This document shows, piece by piece, positions 21,409-30,914 of a stretch of DNA of 64,000 nucleotides; the stretch's first letter is position 1, and every line of letters begins with the position of its first letter. Location of the stretch: contig JASFAU010000005.1 of assembly GCA_039704465.1 (NCBI GenBank), positions 310,001-374,000 on the forward strand, written 5' to 3'. Made by a program: the position numbers and the translations under genes. Origin of the DNA: Plasmodiophora brassicae (taxonomy: Eukaryota > Endomyxa > Phytomyxea > Plasmodiophorida > Plasmodiophoridae). The notes under the pieces are model-generated. The model saw only the letters and a program-made list of their open reading frames with translations, did no database searches and had not been told where the DNA came from.

Positions 21409-22050
21409 CTACCGTATATCGATGGTGACGGGGGATGGTATGAAAGGTGATTGCCGACACATAGGGCAAGTCGACGCCGATGAATCCACGATCCAGGTGT
21501 CGATGCAGCCCTGATGGAACGTGTGCCGGCATGGAAGTCGGCGAAGTTGTTGGTCGGGTAGGAACAGGTCCAGGCAGATCGGGCAAGGCGCGTCACACTC
21601 GTCAACACGAACGCAGGTCTCGCTCAATGGCAAATCGTCGACGGAATGAATGGCGCGTGGTTGAGCCTGAACAGGAATGGCAGCAGCGAGAGAGCCTTCG
21701 ATTGCCTGACGCCTGAGTCGGTAGTCGAGCGCGACCTGGATAAAGCGGCCGAGGGCAAACGAAACGCAAGTAGGCACCGCATCTTCCAAAGAAAGGTTCT
21801 TGTTGACGACGCCACTGACGATCAGGGCGGTTATGCCAATGCTGACGACAATCGCCGTTGCGAATGGGCTGCGCCTTGTTATGATGTTGATCGCGACACT
21901 CGCGACGATCGACACGGGCCACTGGTGCCTGCCGATGATCAGGAACGCGACCGTGACGTCGATGAGGACGTTGACGACAACGACCATGCAGTACAAAGCG
22001 CTCTGGATGCAGTCCAGGGCGCGCAGCGAGCAACATGCCAGTAATGGCAT
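21409..22050 (-). CDS. Membrane-bound RING-H2 E3 ubiquitin ligase (213 aa)
   Basis: Met at 22050 begins a protein with about three hydrophobic segments (residues 15-40, 47-60, 64-85) followed by a cytosolic tail. The C-terminal RING-H2 finger is complete: CPICLDLF, then LPCRHTFHQGCIDTWI and CPMCR. This layout is typical of E3 ligases of endomembranes that mark membrane proteins for degradation. The frame is open further upstream, but that sequence is rich in Arg and His and looks like non-coding shadow. It is transcribed divergently from the choline-transporter-like gene (342 bp between starts). Confidence 0.82.
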   Translation of the reverse strand: MPLLACCSLRALDCIQSALYCMVVVVNVLIDVTVAFLIIGRHQWPVSIVASVAINIITRRSPFATAIVVSIGITALIVSGVVNKNLSLEDAVPTCVSFALGRFIQVALDYRLRRQAIEGSLAAAIPVQAQPRAIHSVDDLPLSETCVRVDECDAPCPICLDLFLPDQQLRRLPCRHTFHQGCIDTWIVDSSASTCPMCRQSPFIPSPVTIDIR

Positions 22051-22392
22051 TCGACGGCCACAGACGATCAAATGAACCCCCCGACATAATGCGGAACCCC
22101 CCCCTTGCTCATGCGAAGTGTTACGCCTGCGCGACCGTTCGCCCGGTGCGGCAGTGCCGGTCGCAGACGTACACGCCGGACAACAGGGCCCCTCCCCCCC
22201 AAAACCCCAATGACAAATGCCGCCCCCAACGAATTCGGCGTCGGCACTGACGTGGGAGATGGACCGGGCGACCCGACTGTGAAAGTTATTTTTGGCATGC
22301 GCAGTCAACCCCGGGCCGCCGCGTGAGTGGGTGTTTGTGTGACGCACTGGTCGCGGCAGTCGCCATTTGGAATCGCGCGTGCTGCCGTGACG

Positions 22393-24064
22393 ATGCGGGC
22401 GTCGTCGACCGGGTACGATGCGTTCCCCGACGACCGGCATTGCAATTACGCGACGCGCGTCCCGTATCGCGACCCGGTGTTCGCGATCCTGTTCGTCGCG
22501 CAGCTGGCGGGCGTGATTGCGCTGGCGGTCGTGTTCGCGCCGCATGCCGACCGCGGCGCGGACGGCCATGGGAAACCGTCGCAAGCCGATGGGGAATCAC
22601 AGGCCATGCTGTACCGTATTCTGGCGTCGCTGGCCGTTGGCGTTGTGGCGTCGCTCCTGTTTGGGTTTATCTGGTTGCGGATCATGCAGACGTACGCGTC
22701 GAAGATCATCCGTCTATCGATCCAAGCAAATATCGCGCTGCAGACCGCTATCGGACTCGGCGCCCTGCTTGCTGGCCTCCCCATGATGTCGCTCATCATG
22801 TTCATATCGGCGGGCGTTCTGGCCCTGTGGTACTTCCTGGTTCGCAAACGGACCTTCTTCTCGGTAGGGCGAACTGCGATCGTTTCAGGAGACAGCAGTA
22901 ATCATTGACCTGTGGCACAGGCGGTCATGCTGGAGCTCTCTGTGTCTGCGATCGACCAGGATCCCACTGTGGTCTGGCTGACACTTGCAAGCCAGGTTGT
23001 TGCTGTCGTATGGATGGGCGTCTGGATGACCGGTACTAACGATCTGTCGCGTGTCTGCTGAAACCATGTACTGACGAATCGGGTACAGCGCTCTCTGGGA
23101 CTGTCATGCGTATGCAATCCGATTCTATCAACCGGCCGTCTGACGCGCAGATGAACGGCGTCATCTTCTTCCTGGTACTTTCCCTGCTGTGGACCATTGA
23201 GGTGCTTCGCAACACGATCCACACGACGACAGCGGGCGTTTGTGGTACCTTCTACTTCTTCGGTGCAAGTCGTAACGCGACGCTGAAATCTGCACGTCGC
23301 ACGTTGACGACCACGTTTGGCGCCGTCTGCCTCGGGTCGCTGATTGTCAGCATTGTCGCGACGCTCCGCGTCATGGTGAACAGACGCCGCGATCGTCGAC
23401 GGGACACGTTGGCCAACGTTTGCCTTGACTGCCTGCTTCGTTGTATCGAAGACATCATCCGATACGTTTCCAAGTTTGCATTCACTCGGGTAAGTCACTG
23501 CTCACGTCGCACCAGGTGCCGTCCCGCTCAAACGCGTGTTCAGGTCGCGGTCTACGGCGAGTCATTCATGACTGCATGCCGGGCCACTTTCGAACTGTTC
23601 CGGTCGCGTGGCCTCGACGTCGTAATTGCCGACGATCTGTCATCGTTCGCTTTGGTCGCTGGATCGCTCCTAGGCGGTGCTTTCGCAGCACTGCTTGGTG
23701 GCATTTCTGCCTTGGCCCTATCCCGAAACGTTAGTTGCCATGCCGACTGTTCCGTGTGGCACGTCTGCTGACTAACGCTTGCTTACAGGCCGACCTTGCC
23801 GTTCAACTTGGTGTCGCATGCTTCGTCTGTGGATTCGTAAGTGCTGTCGCGCTCGCATCAGATGCATTTGAGCCTGACGGCCTCAACCGTTTTTAGGCCA
23901 TTACGAGCATGATCATGTCGGTGGTGACATCCGGCGTGGCGACGTTCATCGTGCTCTGGGCCGAAGAGCCTCACGTTCTGGAGCAGAATCATCCGGAGCT
24001 CTACGCCAGGCTGAACAGTGCCGTGCGCCTGCAATTCCCGAACTTCGCAATGTCGGGCGTGTGA
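22393..24064 (+). CDS. Choline-transporter-like protein (CTL/SLC44/PNS1 family)
   Basis: Six exons (22393..22863, 22921..23032, 23089..23489, 23544..23729, 23789..23836, 23897..24064; introns 54-60 nt) give 461 residues. About ten membrane segments are spread over the protein, starting with YRDPVFAILFVAQLAG after a short cytosolic head. The family signature near the C-terminus is present: VAVYGESFMTACRATFELF, and the conserved stretch before it, CLDCLLRCIEDIIRYVSKFAF. CTL proteins move choline or ethanolamine and feed phospholipid synthesis; several transport activities are debated. The short 48-nt exon 5 codes inside the last membrane segments. Confidence 0.88.
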
Positions 24065-24123
24065 GCGCCGTACCGCGTAATAAACCGTTGCATTGTTAGC
24101 ACTCCAGCGGCGTGTGCCTTGCG

Positions 24124-26211
24124 CTACGCTTTCGGTGCCTTCTTCGGCTTGCTGGCGGGTGCTGCCGCCCCGTCCTCGCTGCCCTGTATCGCCGCCTGCT
24201 TTCTATGTCTGGGCTTGGGCCCGTCTGGGGATGCTGGTTCAGCCGGCGCCGCTGACGATTTCTTCGACGACCGCTTCGCGTCTGATGGTTCCGCTGTCGT
24301 GGGCTCTGCGCCTCCCCCGGGGGCGGCCGCGTTCTCAGGCGTAGTGCCCGCGAACGCCGCCTTGGCCAGCTTCCTGTCTTGCTGCTCGCGTGTCTTCTTG
24401 TACTTGCGCACCTCGTCTTCCTGCTCGACGACGAACATGACCGCCGCCCGGTCCGCCTCGGTCTCGGTCGCTGATGGCGCTGCCGGGCGCCGGTCTTCTT
24501 CCTCATTCGCGAGCCGCTTCTCCTGCTCGTCCCGTTGCGCCTGTTCGGTCTGCAGGCGCGCCTCCAGCTCGGCCGTCATCGCGTCCTGCTGTTCCTGTTC
24601 CGCCTGCTGCGCCACCGTCTCCGCCTTGTGCTCCTGCTGTTGTCGTGCCAGCTGGTACTTCAGCTCCGTTACCTCCTTCTCGGCCTTCCACAGCTTCTCC
24701 TGGGCGTCTCTCAGCGCCGCCTCTGCTTCCGCCGACGATACCGCTTCCGCAGGAGCGGCCGGCGTGCTCGTCGTTAGCTGTTGGATGCGTTCCTCCAACT
24801 GGGAGACCTTGGTACGAAGGCTCGCGATCTCGGCGGTGGCGTCCGTTTCCGCTTGCGAGGCAGCCGCCTTGGCCTGGTCCAACTTCTCCTGCATCGCAGC
24901 GACCTGCTTCTGCATCTGCACCTGCCTGGCCTCCGCGCTGCCCATCACGTCACGTTGCGCCTGTCGGGCGATCGCCATCGCGTCCTGACTGGCCTTCAGC
25001 TCCGCCTGGACCTGCTCCACCGTCGTCTTCAGCACCCGGATCTCGTCGCCCAGCTTGCCCTCCATCGATTCGCGAAGCCTGGCCGCCTGCTCCAGCGCGG
25101 TCGCATGGTCGACATCCTTGGCCAGCAACGCCGCGTTCAACCTCGCCGACTCCGCTTCGGCCGCCGTCACCCGCTCCTTCATCAGCGTCAGCTGCGACGC
25201 CGACTCGGCCAGGGCCGTTCGCGTCCCTTCCGTATGGCTGATGACCTTGTCGAGCTCCGCACGGGACAGCTCGCCGATCTTCTCCATCTCGGCGACCATC
25301 ATCCGCTCCTTCTTCAGGTCGACCTCGAGCTGGTGGATGCGGGCCGCGTACTGCTTCCGCTCCTGCTTGCGGGTCTGGTCGGCCATGATCTCCGACTGCG
25401 TCAGCCGGTTGTTCAGCTCGGCGTTGTCCGCCGTCAGGTCCTCGTTCGCCTTACGAAGCGCGCGCACCTCCTCCAGGATCGGCAACTTCGTCGTCGCGTT
25501 CGCCTGGCGACCCAGCTGGTTGAACAGGCGCAGGCGCTGGACCTCCTTGTAGAACTCCTCGGCCTGGGCGGTGACCTCGGTCAGCTGCGTCGTCTTCATC
25601 TGCGACCGGATCTCGTTGAGCTCGGCGGTGCGCTCCTGCAGGACGGCTCGTAGTTGGCGCATCTCCCGCTTGACGTTCTTCGTCACCGACTTCTCGTGCA
25701 GCAGCTGCGAGTTGGCGATCGCCTTCCGCGGGTCGCCCGACGACATGGACCGCTGCAGGATGGCCACGATCTCGTTGTCCTTCTGCGCCAGGCGCTCGTC
25801 CCTCATCTGGATCTGGGCGCGCAGCTGCCGTCTGCATCGCTCCAGCTCCGTGTTCTTCTTCTTCATCTCCATCACCTGCTGCTGGAGCTCCTCGACGTCC
25901 CAGGTGCCGATGTGGCGCCCACGTGGGCGCTGCTTCACAGCACCCGACGACGCCGTCGCGGTCAGGGCTTGCAGCTGAGGCGGCGCTCCAGACGCCGGGG
26001 CCGGCCCATCGACGACAGACGATCGTAGCGCCGGCATGCTCCTCACAGCGGACAGCTGCCGGGACTGGCGTTTCCCGCGCGGCATCATGGGATCTTGGTC
26101 GATGAGCGCATCGAGCTTCGCGCCGTTCATTGACGGCCAGGACCGCCTCCCGAAGATATTTGTCGCGACAGCGGGTCGACGCGAGCGGCAGAAATCTTCG
26201 CCCGGGTCCAT
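24124..26211 (-). CDS. IQCE-like coiled-coil protein B (about 695 aa)
   Basis: Single long exon. The start is taken at MDPGEDF (26211); Met at 26130 (MNGAKLDALID) is also possible. Residues 90-240 hold the IQCE-like block (KDNEIVAILQR, then MKTTQLTEVTAQAEEFYKEV), close to animal IQCE (MKTTNLEEM...YYEEVHRLQ). A long coiled coil follows, rich in Glu, Gln and Ala. The last 120 residues are low complexity, Ala/Pro/Lys-rich, ending in KPKKAPKA. It shares its core with the shorter paralogue at 20286..21278, same strand. A ciliary-base role is inferred only from this resemblance and from IFT70 in the same window. Confidence 0.6.
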   Translation of the reverse strand: MDPGEDFCRSRRPAVATNIFGRRSWPSMNGAKLDALIDQDPMMPRGKRQSRQLSAVRSMPALRSSVVDGPAPASGAPPQLQALTATASSGAVKQRPRGRHIGTWDVEELQQQVMEMKKKNTELERCRRQLRAQIQMRDERLAQKDNEIVAILQRSMSSGDPRKAIANSQLLHEKSVTKNVKREMRQLRAVLQERTAELNEIRSQMKTTQLTEVTAQAEEFYKEVQRLRLFNQLGRQANATTKLPILEEVRALRKANEDLTADNAELNNRLTQSEIMADQTRKQERKQYAARIHQLEVDLKKERMMVAEMEKIGELSRAELDKVISHTEGTRTALAESASQLTLMKERVTAAEAESARLNAALLAKDVDHATALEQAARLRESMEGKLGDEIRVLKTTVEQVQAELKASQDAMAIARQAQRDVMGSAEARQVQMQKQVAAMQEKLDQAKAAASQAETDATAEIASLRTKVSQLEERIQQLTTSTPAAPAEAVSSAEAEAALRDAQEKLWKAEKEVTELKYQLARQQQEHKAETVAQQAEQEQQDAMTAELEARLQTEQAQRDEQEKRLANEEEDRRPAAPSATETEADRAAVMFVVEQEDEVRKYKKTREQQDRKLAKAAFAGTTPENAAAPGGGAEPTTAEPSDAKRSSKKSSAAPAEPASPDGPKPRHRKQAAIQGSEDGAAAPASKPKKAPKA

Positions 26212-26386
26212 CGCGGAGTTAACGGGCGCCCGGCCGGGAAGATGGCCACAGCGGACGCATTGTTTGAGGGACCGTCGCGCGCACATTGCGCACAATCATT
26301 TTGCGCGACTTTGGCCATTCCGTACGATTCGCACGACCACTGTAAGTAGACATTTCAGGACGCCCATGGTTTACTGTGTACGTAGG

Positions 26387-28203
26387 TTAAGCGAGGAACA
26401 GGGTGTCGATGAACGTCCGGGCGAGGTCGTCGACGATGGAGACGTCGGGGAGTGATGCGGTCATGCCATAGATGGCGGCGCTGCCTCCCTGGTAGGCGGA
26501 CGGGTCCTCTAGGACGGAGGAGACGGCATCGCGAAGGTCGCTGACGAACCGCTCGGCGACGGGGCCGCCATGCATGTACGTGACGCAAATGTGCAGGCAC
26601 GATGGGTTCTGGAGCGTGTTCAGGATCCAGCCGGCCTTGGACATGGCTTCGCCAACGCTGTAGATGTTCAGCGTGCCAGCGTCTCTCGACGCGAACGCAA
26701 TGACGGACGCCTGTGGGTCGCCGAGCACCTTCAACTCAGCGATGGCCTTGATGCCGGAGAGTATCACATCGCGAGACGCCATGATACGTTCCATGCAACG
26801 CAGGTACCCGTCGCGGCCCATCGCCATCAGGCATGCCCAGGCGGCCACAGAGATCGCACCGTTTCGAGATCCGGCCAGCGTCGGGGACGCGTAGATTCCG
26901 CCAGACCAGGACGGCGACGCAAAGTACTGGTACCGCCGCAGCTCTTCGTTCGAGTACATGACGCAGCTGACACCTTTCGTCGTGAAGCCGTACTTGTGCA
27001 GGTCGCAGGAGATCGACGTTACGCCTGGGACGGAGAAGTCGAAACGAGGGACCTTGCGACCCATGGCAGACAGGAACGGCATTAGATAGGAGCCGAGGCA
27101 GCAATCGGTATGGAAACCGATACCGTGACGCTGAGCTAGGGCAGCGAGCTCCACGATGGGATCGATGGCGCCATGGGGGAACGAAGGCGCGGACCCAGCG
27201 ATCAGGACGGTGTCGGATGTGATCGCGGCGCGCACAGCGTTGATGTCACACTGCATGGTTTGAGGGTCGATAGGGACATGCACGAGCGTCATGTCGAAAT
27301 ACGCAGCAGCCTTCTCGAAGGCGGCGTGGATTGTAATCGGGGCGATGATCTCAGGGTGCCTGACGTTTCGCAGGGCGCGGGCGCGATCACGATACGCCTT
27401 ACAGGCGAGCAGGATCGATTCAGTGCCACCCGAGGACAGCGTCCCACAGGCCCCCGGGCCGCCATTGTATAGCGACACGGTCATCGCCACCACCTCTGCT
27501 TCCATCTTTCGAACAAACGGAAACAGGTCTGGATGCAACGGATTCGCGACGGCGAACTTGGAGGAGGCTGCAGGGTTTGCAACGCTCAGCGACGATGGAC
27601 GCAACGATAGCACATGTAATACCTTGGCACAGGAACTGGCTAAACGCTTCTTCCCCATGATAGACTGCGCCTGAGGCTTGCCCCTGATCCCATCGACGAT
27701 GTTCCTTGGCCGACCATTCGGTAAGCTGGCAGGCAAGCAACGTCAGCCCGCGAGCACGCAGCGTTCTTGCAAACCGGTACCTGAGCCAAGACCGCTTCCT
27801 GCGACAGGCCTTTAGCTGGAAGCTCGGTTGTCTTCTTATACGACCGGGTCTCCTTCAACAATTCGTCCTGTATGGTTTTCGTGGTTTTCGCGCCTTCCCG
27901 GGCAATCTTCGCTTGGACGGACGGCAACAATCGCAGCAGACGAAACGCACCAAGCTTGATCAGGTAGACAAGGCCGTGTCTGTCGATCGCGCGCCTGGCC
28001 TGCCGCCAGGCGTAGCGCAGGTCGGCGCCGGCGCACACGACAACGGTCGCGACAACGGTCGACAGGACAATGGCAAACGGGTCGGCACCCTGACACAGCG
28101 CTGCGATACGCGACCGCAGCGATACGGCGCCGGCAATGCCGTGTCCGACACCGACGACGGCGCCGACAATCACAAGGAGCTGCGCATCGGCCGCCAGCGT
28201 CAT
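26387..28203 (-). CDS. SGPL1: Sphingosine-1-phosphate lyase
   Basis: Three exons (28203..27781, 27725..27623, 27567..26387; both introns 55 nt) give 568 residues, the length usual for the eukaryotic enzyme. An N-terminal hydrophobic region (about residues 5-65) would anchor it in the ER, with the catalytic part in the cytosol. Conserved blocks: WDQGQASGAVYHG, ANPLHPDLFPFVRKMEAEVV, SGGTESILLACKAYRD, GSAPSFPHGAIDPI and SISCDLHKYGFTTKG. The HKYG lysine holds pyridoxal phosphate. The enzyme cleaves sphingosine-1-phosphate to phosphoethanolamine and a long-chain aldehyde, the only exit from the sphingolipid pathway. Met at 28203 was chosen because upstream frame is Arg/Cys-rich and unlike the family. 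Confidence 0.95.
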
Positions 28204-29115
28204 GACGAACCCTTCCACACAGTGTGCGCCGGCCCGACACGCGGCCTGCACACCGCGTGCCAGCAAAAAACACGCACACACTGACACGCGCTCAGAAATG
28301 GCGCGCCTTTCGCAGGTGGACTGCCGTGTGCGATTTCGGTTCGGCAGCCGACACCGGTTCGGAGGCAGAGACGCACGGCCGGACGTCGCACACTGTCGGT
28401 ATGCAACCGCTCCACACGGTTCCATCCCTGGCATGCGGCAACGTTGATAGTAGGCAAGGTCAGGACGATTATTGTGCGCTGGCCCGTAACGCCTAATCGA
28501 TTGTGTCCGCGTCCACGCTCAGCGGTTGACAACCGCCTATCGGACCAGCTCACGCCCAGGTCTTCACGCGCCGTCCAGTTGGTTTATACTTTCGTCACGG
28601 GCGAAACCTCTTTTAACCAACGTCTAACTGCCACCGGGATCCACGTGACATGAGCAAGAACAAAGTCGAACGCGCAGGAGCGTTGCTGCAGGACGGGCGC
28701 TTCGCGTATGCAGGAGACGTGGCCGTTTAGTAATGGGAGCCTGAGCCGTGGAAAGCGTTGAGTTTCTTCGGATAGGCATGCTTGGGGCTCGAATGCAGGG
28801 CGGCGATGTCTGCGGATGGATGGATGCGGCGTGCGTCGCGCAATTAAAGGTTGACATGGCGTTCGCACTTCTTGGCGGACGCAATGCAAGTGCGCGCTTG
28901 CCGCCTGATGCCGTACGGAAAAGTGCGTCGCGCAAGTGTTGGCGGGCGCAAGGCGCGCGCGCTCCTCCGGATGCCGCGCGGACTTTTAGTGCGCCGCGCA
29001 AGTGTTGGCGGATGCAAGGCGCGCTCCTCCGGATGCCGAGCGGACTTCCTGCCATTGAGAGCGGGTTCGGCTTCCCGCGCCTGGTCATTTGGGTTCAGGC
29101 CGAGAATACCTCGGA
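28204..29115. other. Intergenic with GC-rich repeats, no gene recognised
   Basis: About 910 bases separate the divergently transcribed S1P lyase and the secreted acidic protein. It holds imperfect tandem repeats at 28862..29047 and otherwise only short, repeat-driven open frames on both strands. Confidence 0.5.
28862..29047. repeat. Three imperfect tandem repeats of about 60-66 bp
   Basis: Units at about 28922..28987 and 28988..29047 are closely alike (both contain CGCGCAAGTGTTGGCGG and CTCCTCCGGATGCCG). A third, worn copy precedes them (28862..28921). The block ends about 70 bp upstream of the ATG of the secreted acidic protein, so it could lie in its promoter or 5' UTR. Confidence 0.75.
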
Positions 29116-30669
29116 ATGCAGCGTCACGTGATGACGTGGGTGGTCGGCTTCCTGATTGTGGCGTACGGCACGGGTGCTGCCTTGCCGTTAGGTGTGACGA
29201 TGGACGTGGACGACATTGTCGAGCAACTGGCAATTCCGGCACCACTGGGTTCCGGTTTGAAAGCGTGCGTTGTCGGGAAAATCAATGAGATCCCGCGGTC
29301 CACCGATGCCGCAGCTGCAGAATGGAAGAGGATCATCGCAGCGTGCTTCTCAACATCAGTTGATGGAGTTCGAATCCCTCAAATCAAGTCTCGTCTGCTC
29401 TGTGTGCTCACCAACAAGCAACTGTGGAACTGCGACAAAGCGCCTGCTGCACTGCAGAAGTCATCGGGATCAAGTGAAACCAGCATCAAGCCTGTCATCG
29501 CCAACAAGTTTGTAGACAAAGAGCATCCCTCAAAGGTCAAGGTTGGCCAAGCAGGGCCCGAGCCTCTCACTGTTGGCGACGAAGGTGGCATCGACGTGCC
29601 GGGCGTGATGAAGGCGCCATTCTGGCTGTACGACAGTGTGTCAGTCAAGTCGGAAGCACAGGACGCAAGCTCTGAGACCATCACCGGCGTCAGTGACGAT
29701 GAGGAACACGTCTACCAGGCAAGCTCCGCTCATGTCAACGTGGCATCCATGCGGCGCCCACAGGACAGCGACGTCGTGGAGGAAACGACGAGGCGATTCT
29801 GGCGCAGCGGCGAGCCAAGCCGATCGATCGCAACGCAGACTGGGTCCGGTGCTCACATAGACGACGAAGAGAGCGAGGAGGAACAGGTTGCTGAATTTAC
29901 CGGTCAAGCGAGCCCCTTTCCTGACGTCACTGCAGTACGGAGCCGTCCGCGCTCGTGGTACAAGAGCGGCAGTGATACGCCAGTCATGGAGAAACGATTC
30001 TGGTACCACTGCTCATCCAGCGACGAAGACCCAAACACATCGGGAGCAAGTGACGCAGAATCCGACGCCTTCTCTGACGGAGCAAGTGACGCGGAATCCA
30101 ATGCCTTCGCTGACGATGAACGGGAGGAAGTCGTTCCAGACGTTCCCCGGGCAAGCCGTAACACAGCTCCTTCCGACGAAACAAATGCACGTCAGCGGCG
30201 CATCCAGCGTCGACTGCAGAGAGATGCACGTCAGCGGCCCGGCCAGCGCCGGCTGCAGAGGGAACAGGACGGGGTTGGTGTGTCTCACGAGCAGCCATCG
30301 CCACGGAATCCTGATGTTCAGGCATCGACGCCGGCCGCTGGTCGGCGTGCTACCAGCGATGAGCTGTTGGCTCAAACCCTGCGTAACGTTTACGCTAAGG
30401 AGGCGGAATTGCATTCGGGGCCGTCTGCCCCGTTGGACTGGCGTCCAATGATGGACCAGAACAATCTGGACGACGAGGAGATTGCGTTTCAGCTTCACCT
30501 TGAGGCGCTTCAAGAGCAGCACGAGGTCCTGAATGCCGCACGCGCGAACGATCCCAACATGGCTCGACAGCTACAGGCGCTGGAGCTCCAGTCGACGGGG
30601 GCCGATGAGCACCTCGCTCGCCTTCTGCAGCAGGAGGAACTCCATCGTCTGCATGATGGTCGCTTGTGA
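29116..30669 (+). CDS. Secreted acidic protein with UIM-like repeats (517 aa)
   Basis: Single exon. The start is the ATG at 29116 or 29131; both lead into a hydrophobic core (WVVGFLIVAYGTGAALP) that looks like a signal peptide. The body is polar, acidic and low in hydrophobics, with tandem motifs such as GASDAESDAFSDGASDAES and an Arg/Gln-rich repeat. The last 105 residues (413-517) contain four copies of a helix pattern D-E/x-x-x-A-x-x-L-x-x-E: DELLAQTLR, DEEIAFQLHLEAL, DPNMARQLQALEL and DEHLARLLQQEEL. This recalls ubiquitin-interacting motifs, but the match is loose. A polyadenylation signal AATAAA follows the stop at 30713..30718. I do not recognise the family; a secreted effector-like role is speculation. 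Confidence 0.62.
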   Translation: MQRHVMTWVVGFLIVAYGTGAALPLGVTMDVDDIVEQLAIPAPLGSGLKACVVGKINEIPRSTDAAAAEWKRIIAACFSTSVDGVRIPQIKSRLLCVLTNKQLWNCDKAPAALQKSSGSSETSIKPVIANKFVDKEHPSKVKVGQAGPEPLTVGDEGGIDVPGVMKAPFWLYDSVSVKSEAQDASSETITGVSDDEEHVYQASSAHVNVASMRRPQDSDVVEETTRRFWRSGEPSRSIATQTGSGAHIDDEESEEEQVAEFTGQASPFPDVTAVRSRPRSWYKSGSDTPVMEKRFWYHCSSSDEDPNTSGASDAESDAFSDGASDAESNAFADDEREEVVPDVPRASRNTAPSDETNARQRRIQRRLQRDARQRPGQRRLQREQDGVGVSHEQPSPRNPDVQASTPAAGRRATSDELLAQTLRNVYAKEAELHSGPSAPLDWRPMMDQNNLDDEEIAFQLHLEALQEQHEVLNAARANDPNMARQLQALELQSTGADEHLARLLQQEELHRLHDGRL

Positions 30670-30712
30670 CGCGGTCTGTGTATCAGAGTTTGTGTCCTGT
30701 ATGGCATTTCAC

Positions 30713-30718
30713 AATAAA
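30713..30718 (+). promoter_or_regulatory. Polyadenylation signal AATAAA
   Basis: A canonical AATAAA lies 43 bases after the TGA of the secreted acidic protein gene, in the right place for 3' end formation. Confidence 0.55.
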
Positions 30719-30914
30719 TTTCTTCCTCGCTGAGGATACCTCGACGTCGCCTACGTATTATATCGGCAAATGTAGACGAATCGCAATGCCGCACGAGCAC
30801 GTCTGCCGTGTATAACCATTAACGATGACGGTTATACGCTCGCCCTATCTGGCAGCAGGTCTCGCTCCCGTGCAGGTGGAGCAGGCGCCCAGCAGAGTCG
30901 TCATCACTGCCCGT

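Noticed and set aside
24474..25653. Long plus-strand frames rich in Pro/Ala/Arg or Leu/Arg
   Set aside because: Shadows of the IQCE-like coiled-coil exon on the minus strand; composition is that of reverse-complemented Glu/Gln/Ala codons.
28624..29088. 154-residue minus-strand frame with a repeated IRQHLRGAL/ARQHLRDAL block
   Set aside because: The repeat is explained by the tandem DNA repeats at 28862..29047; no start context, motif or splice partner supports a gene.
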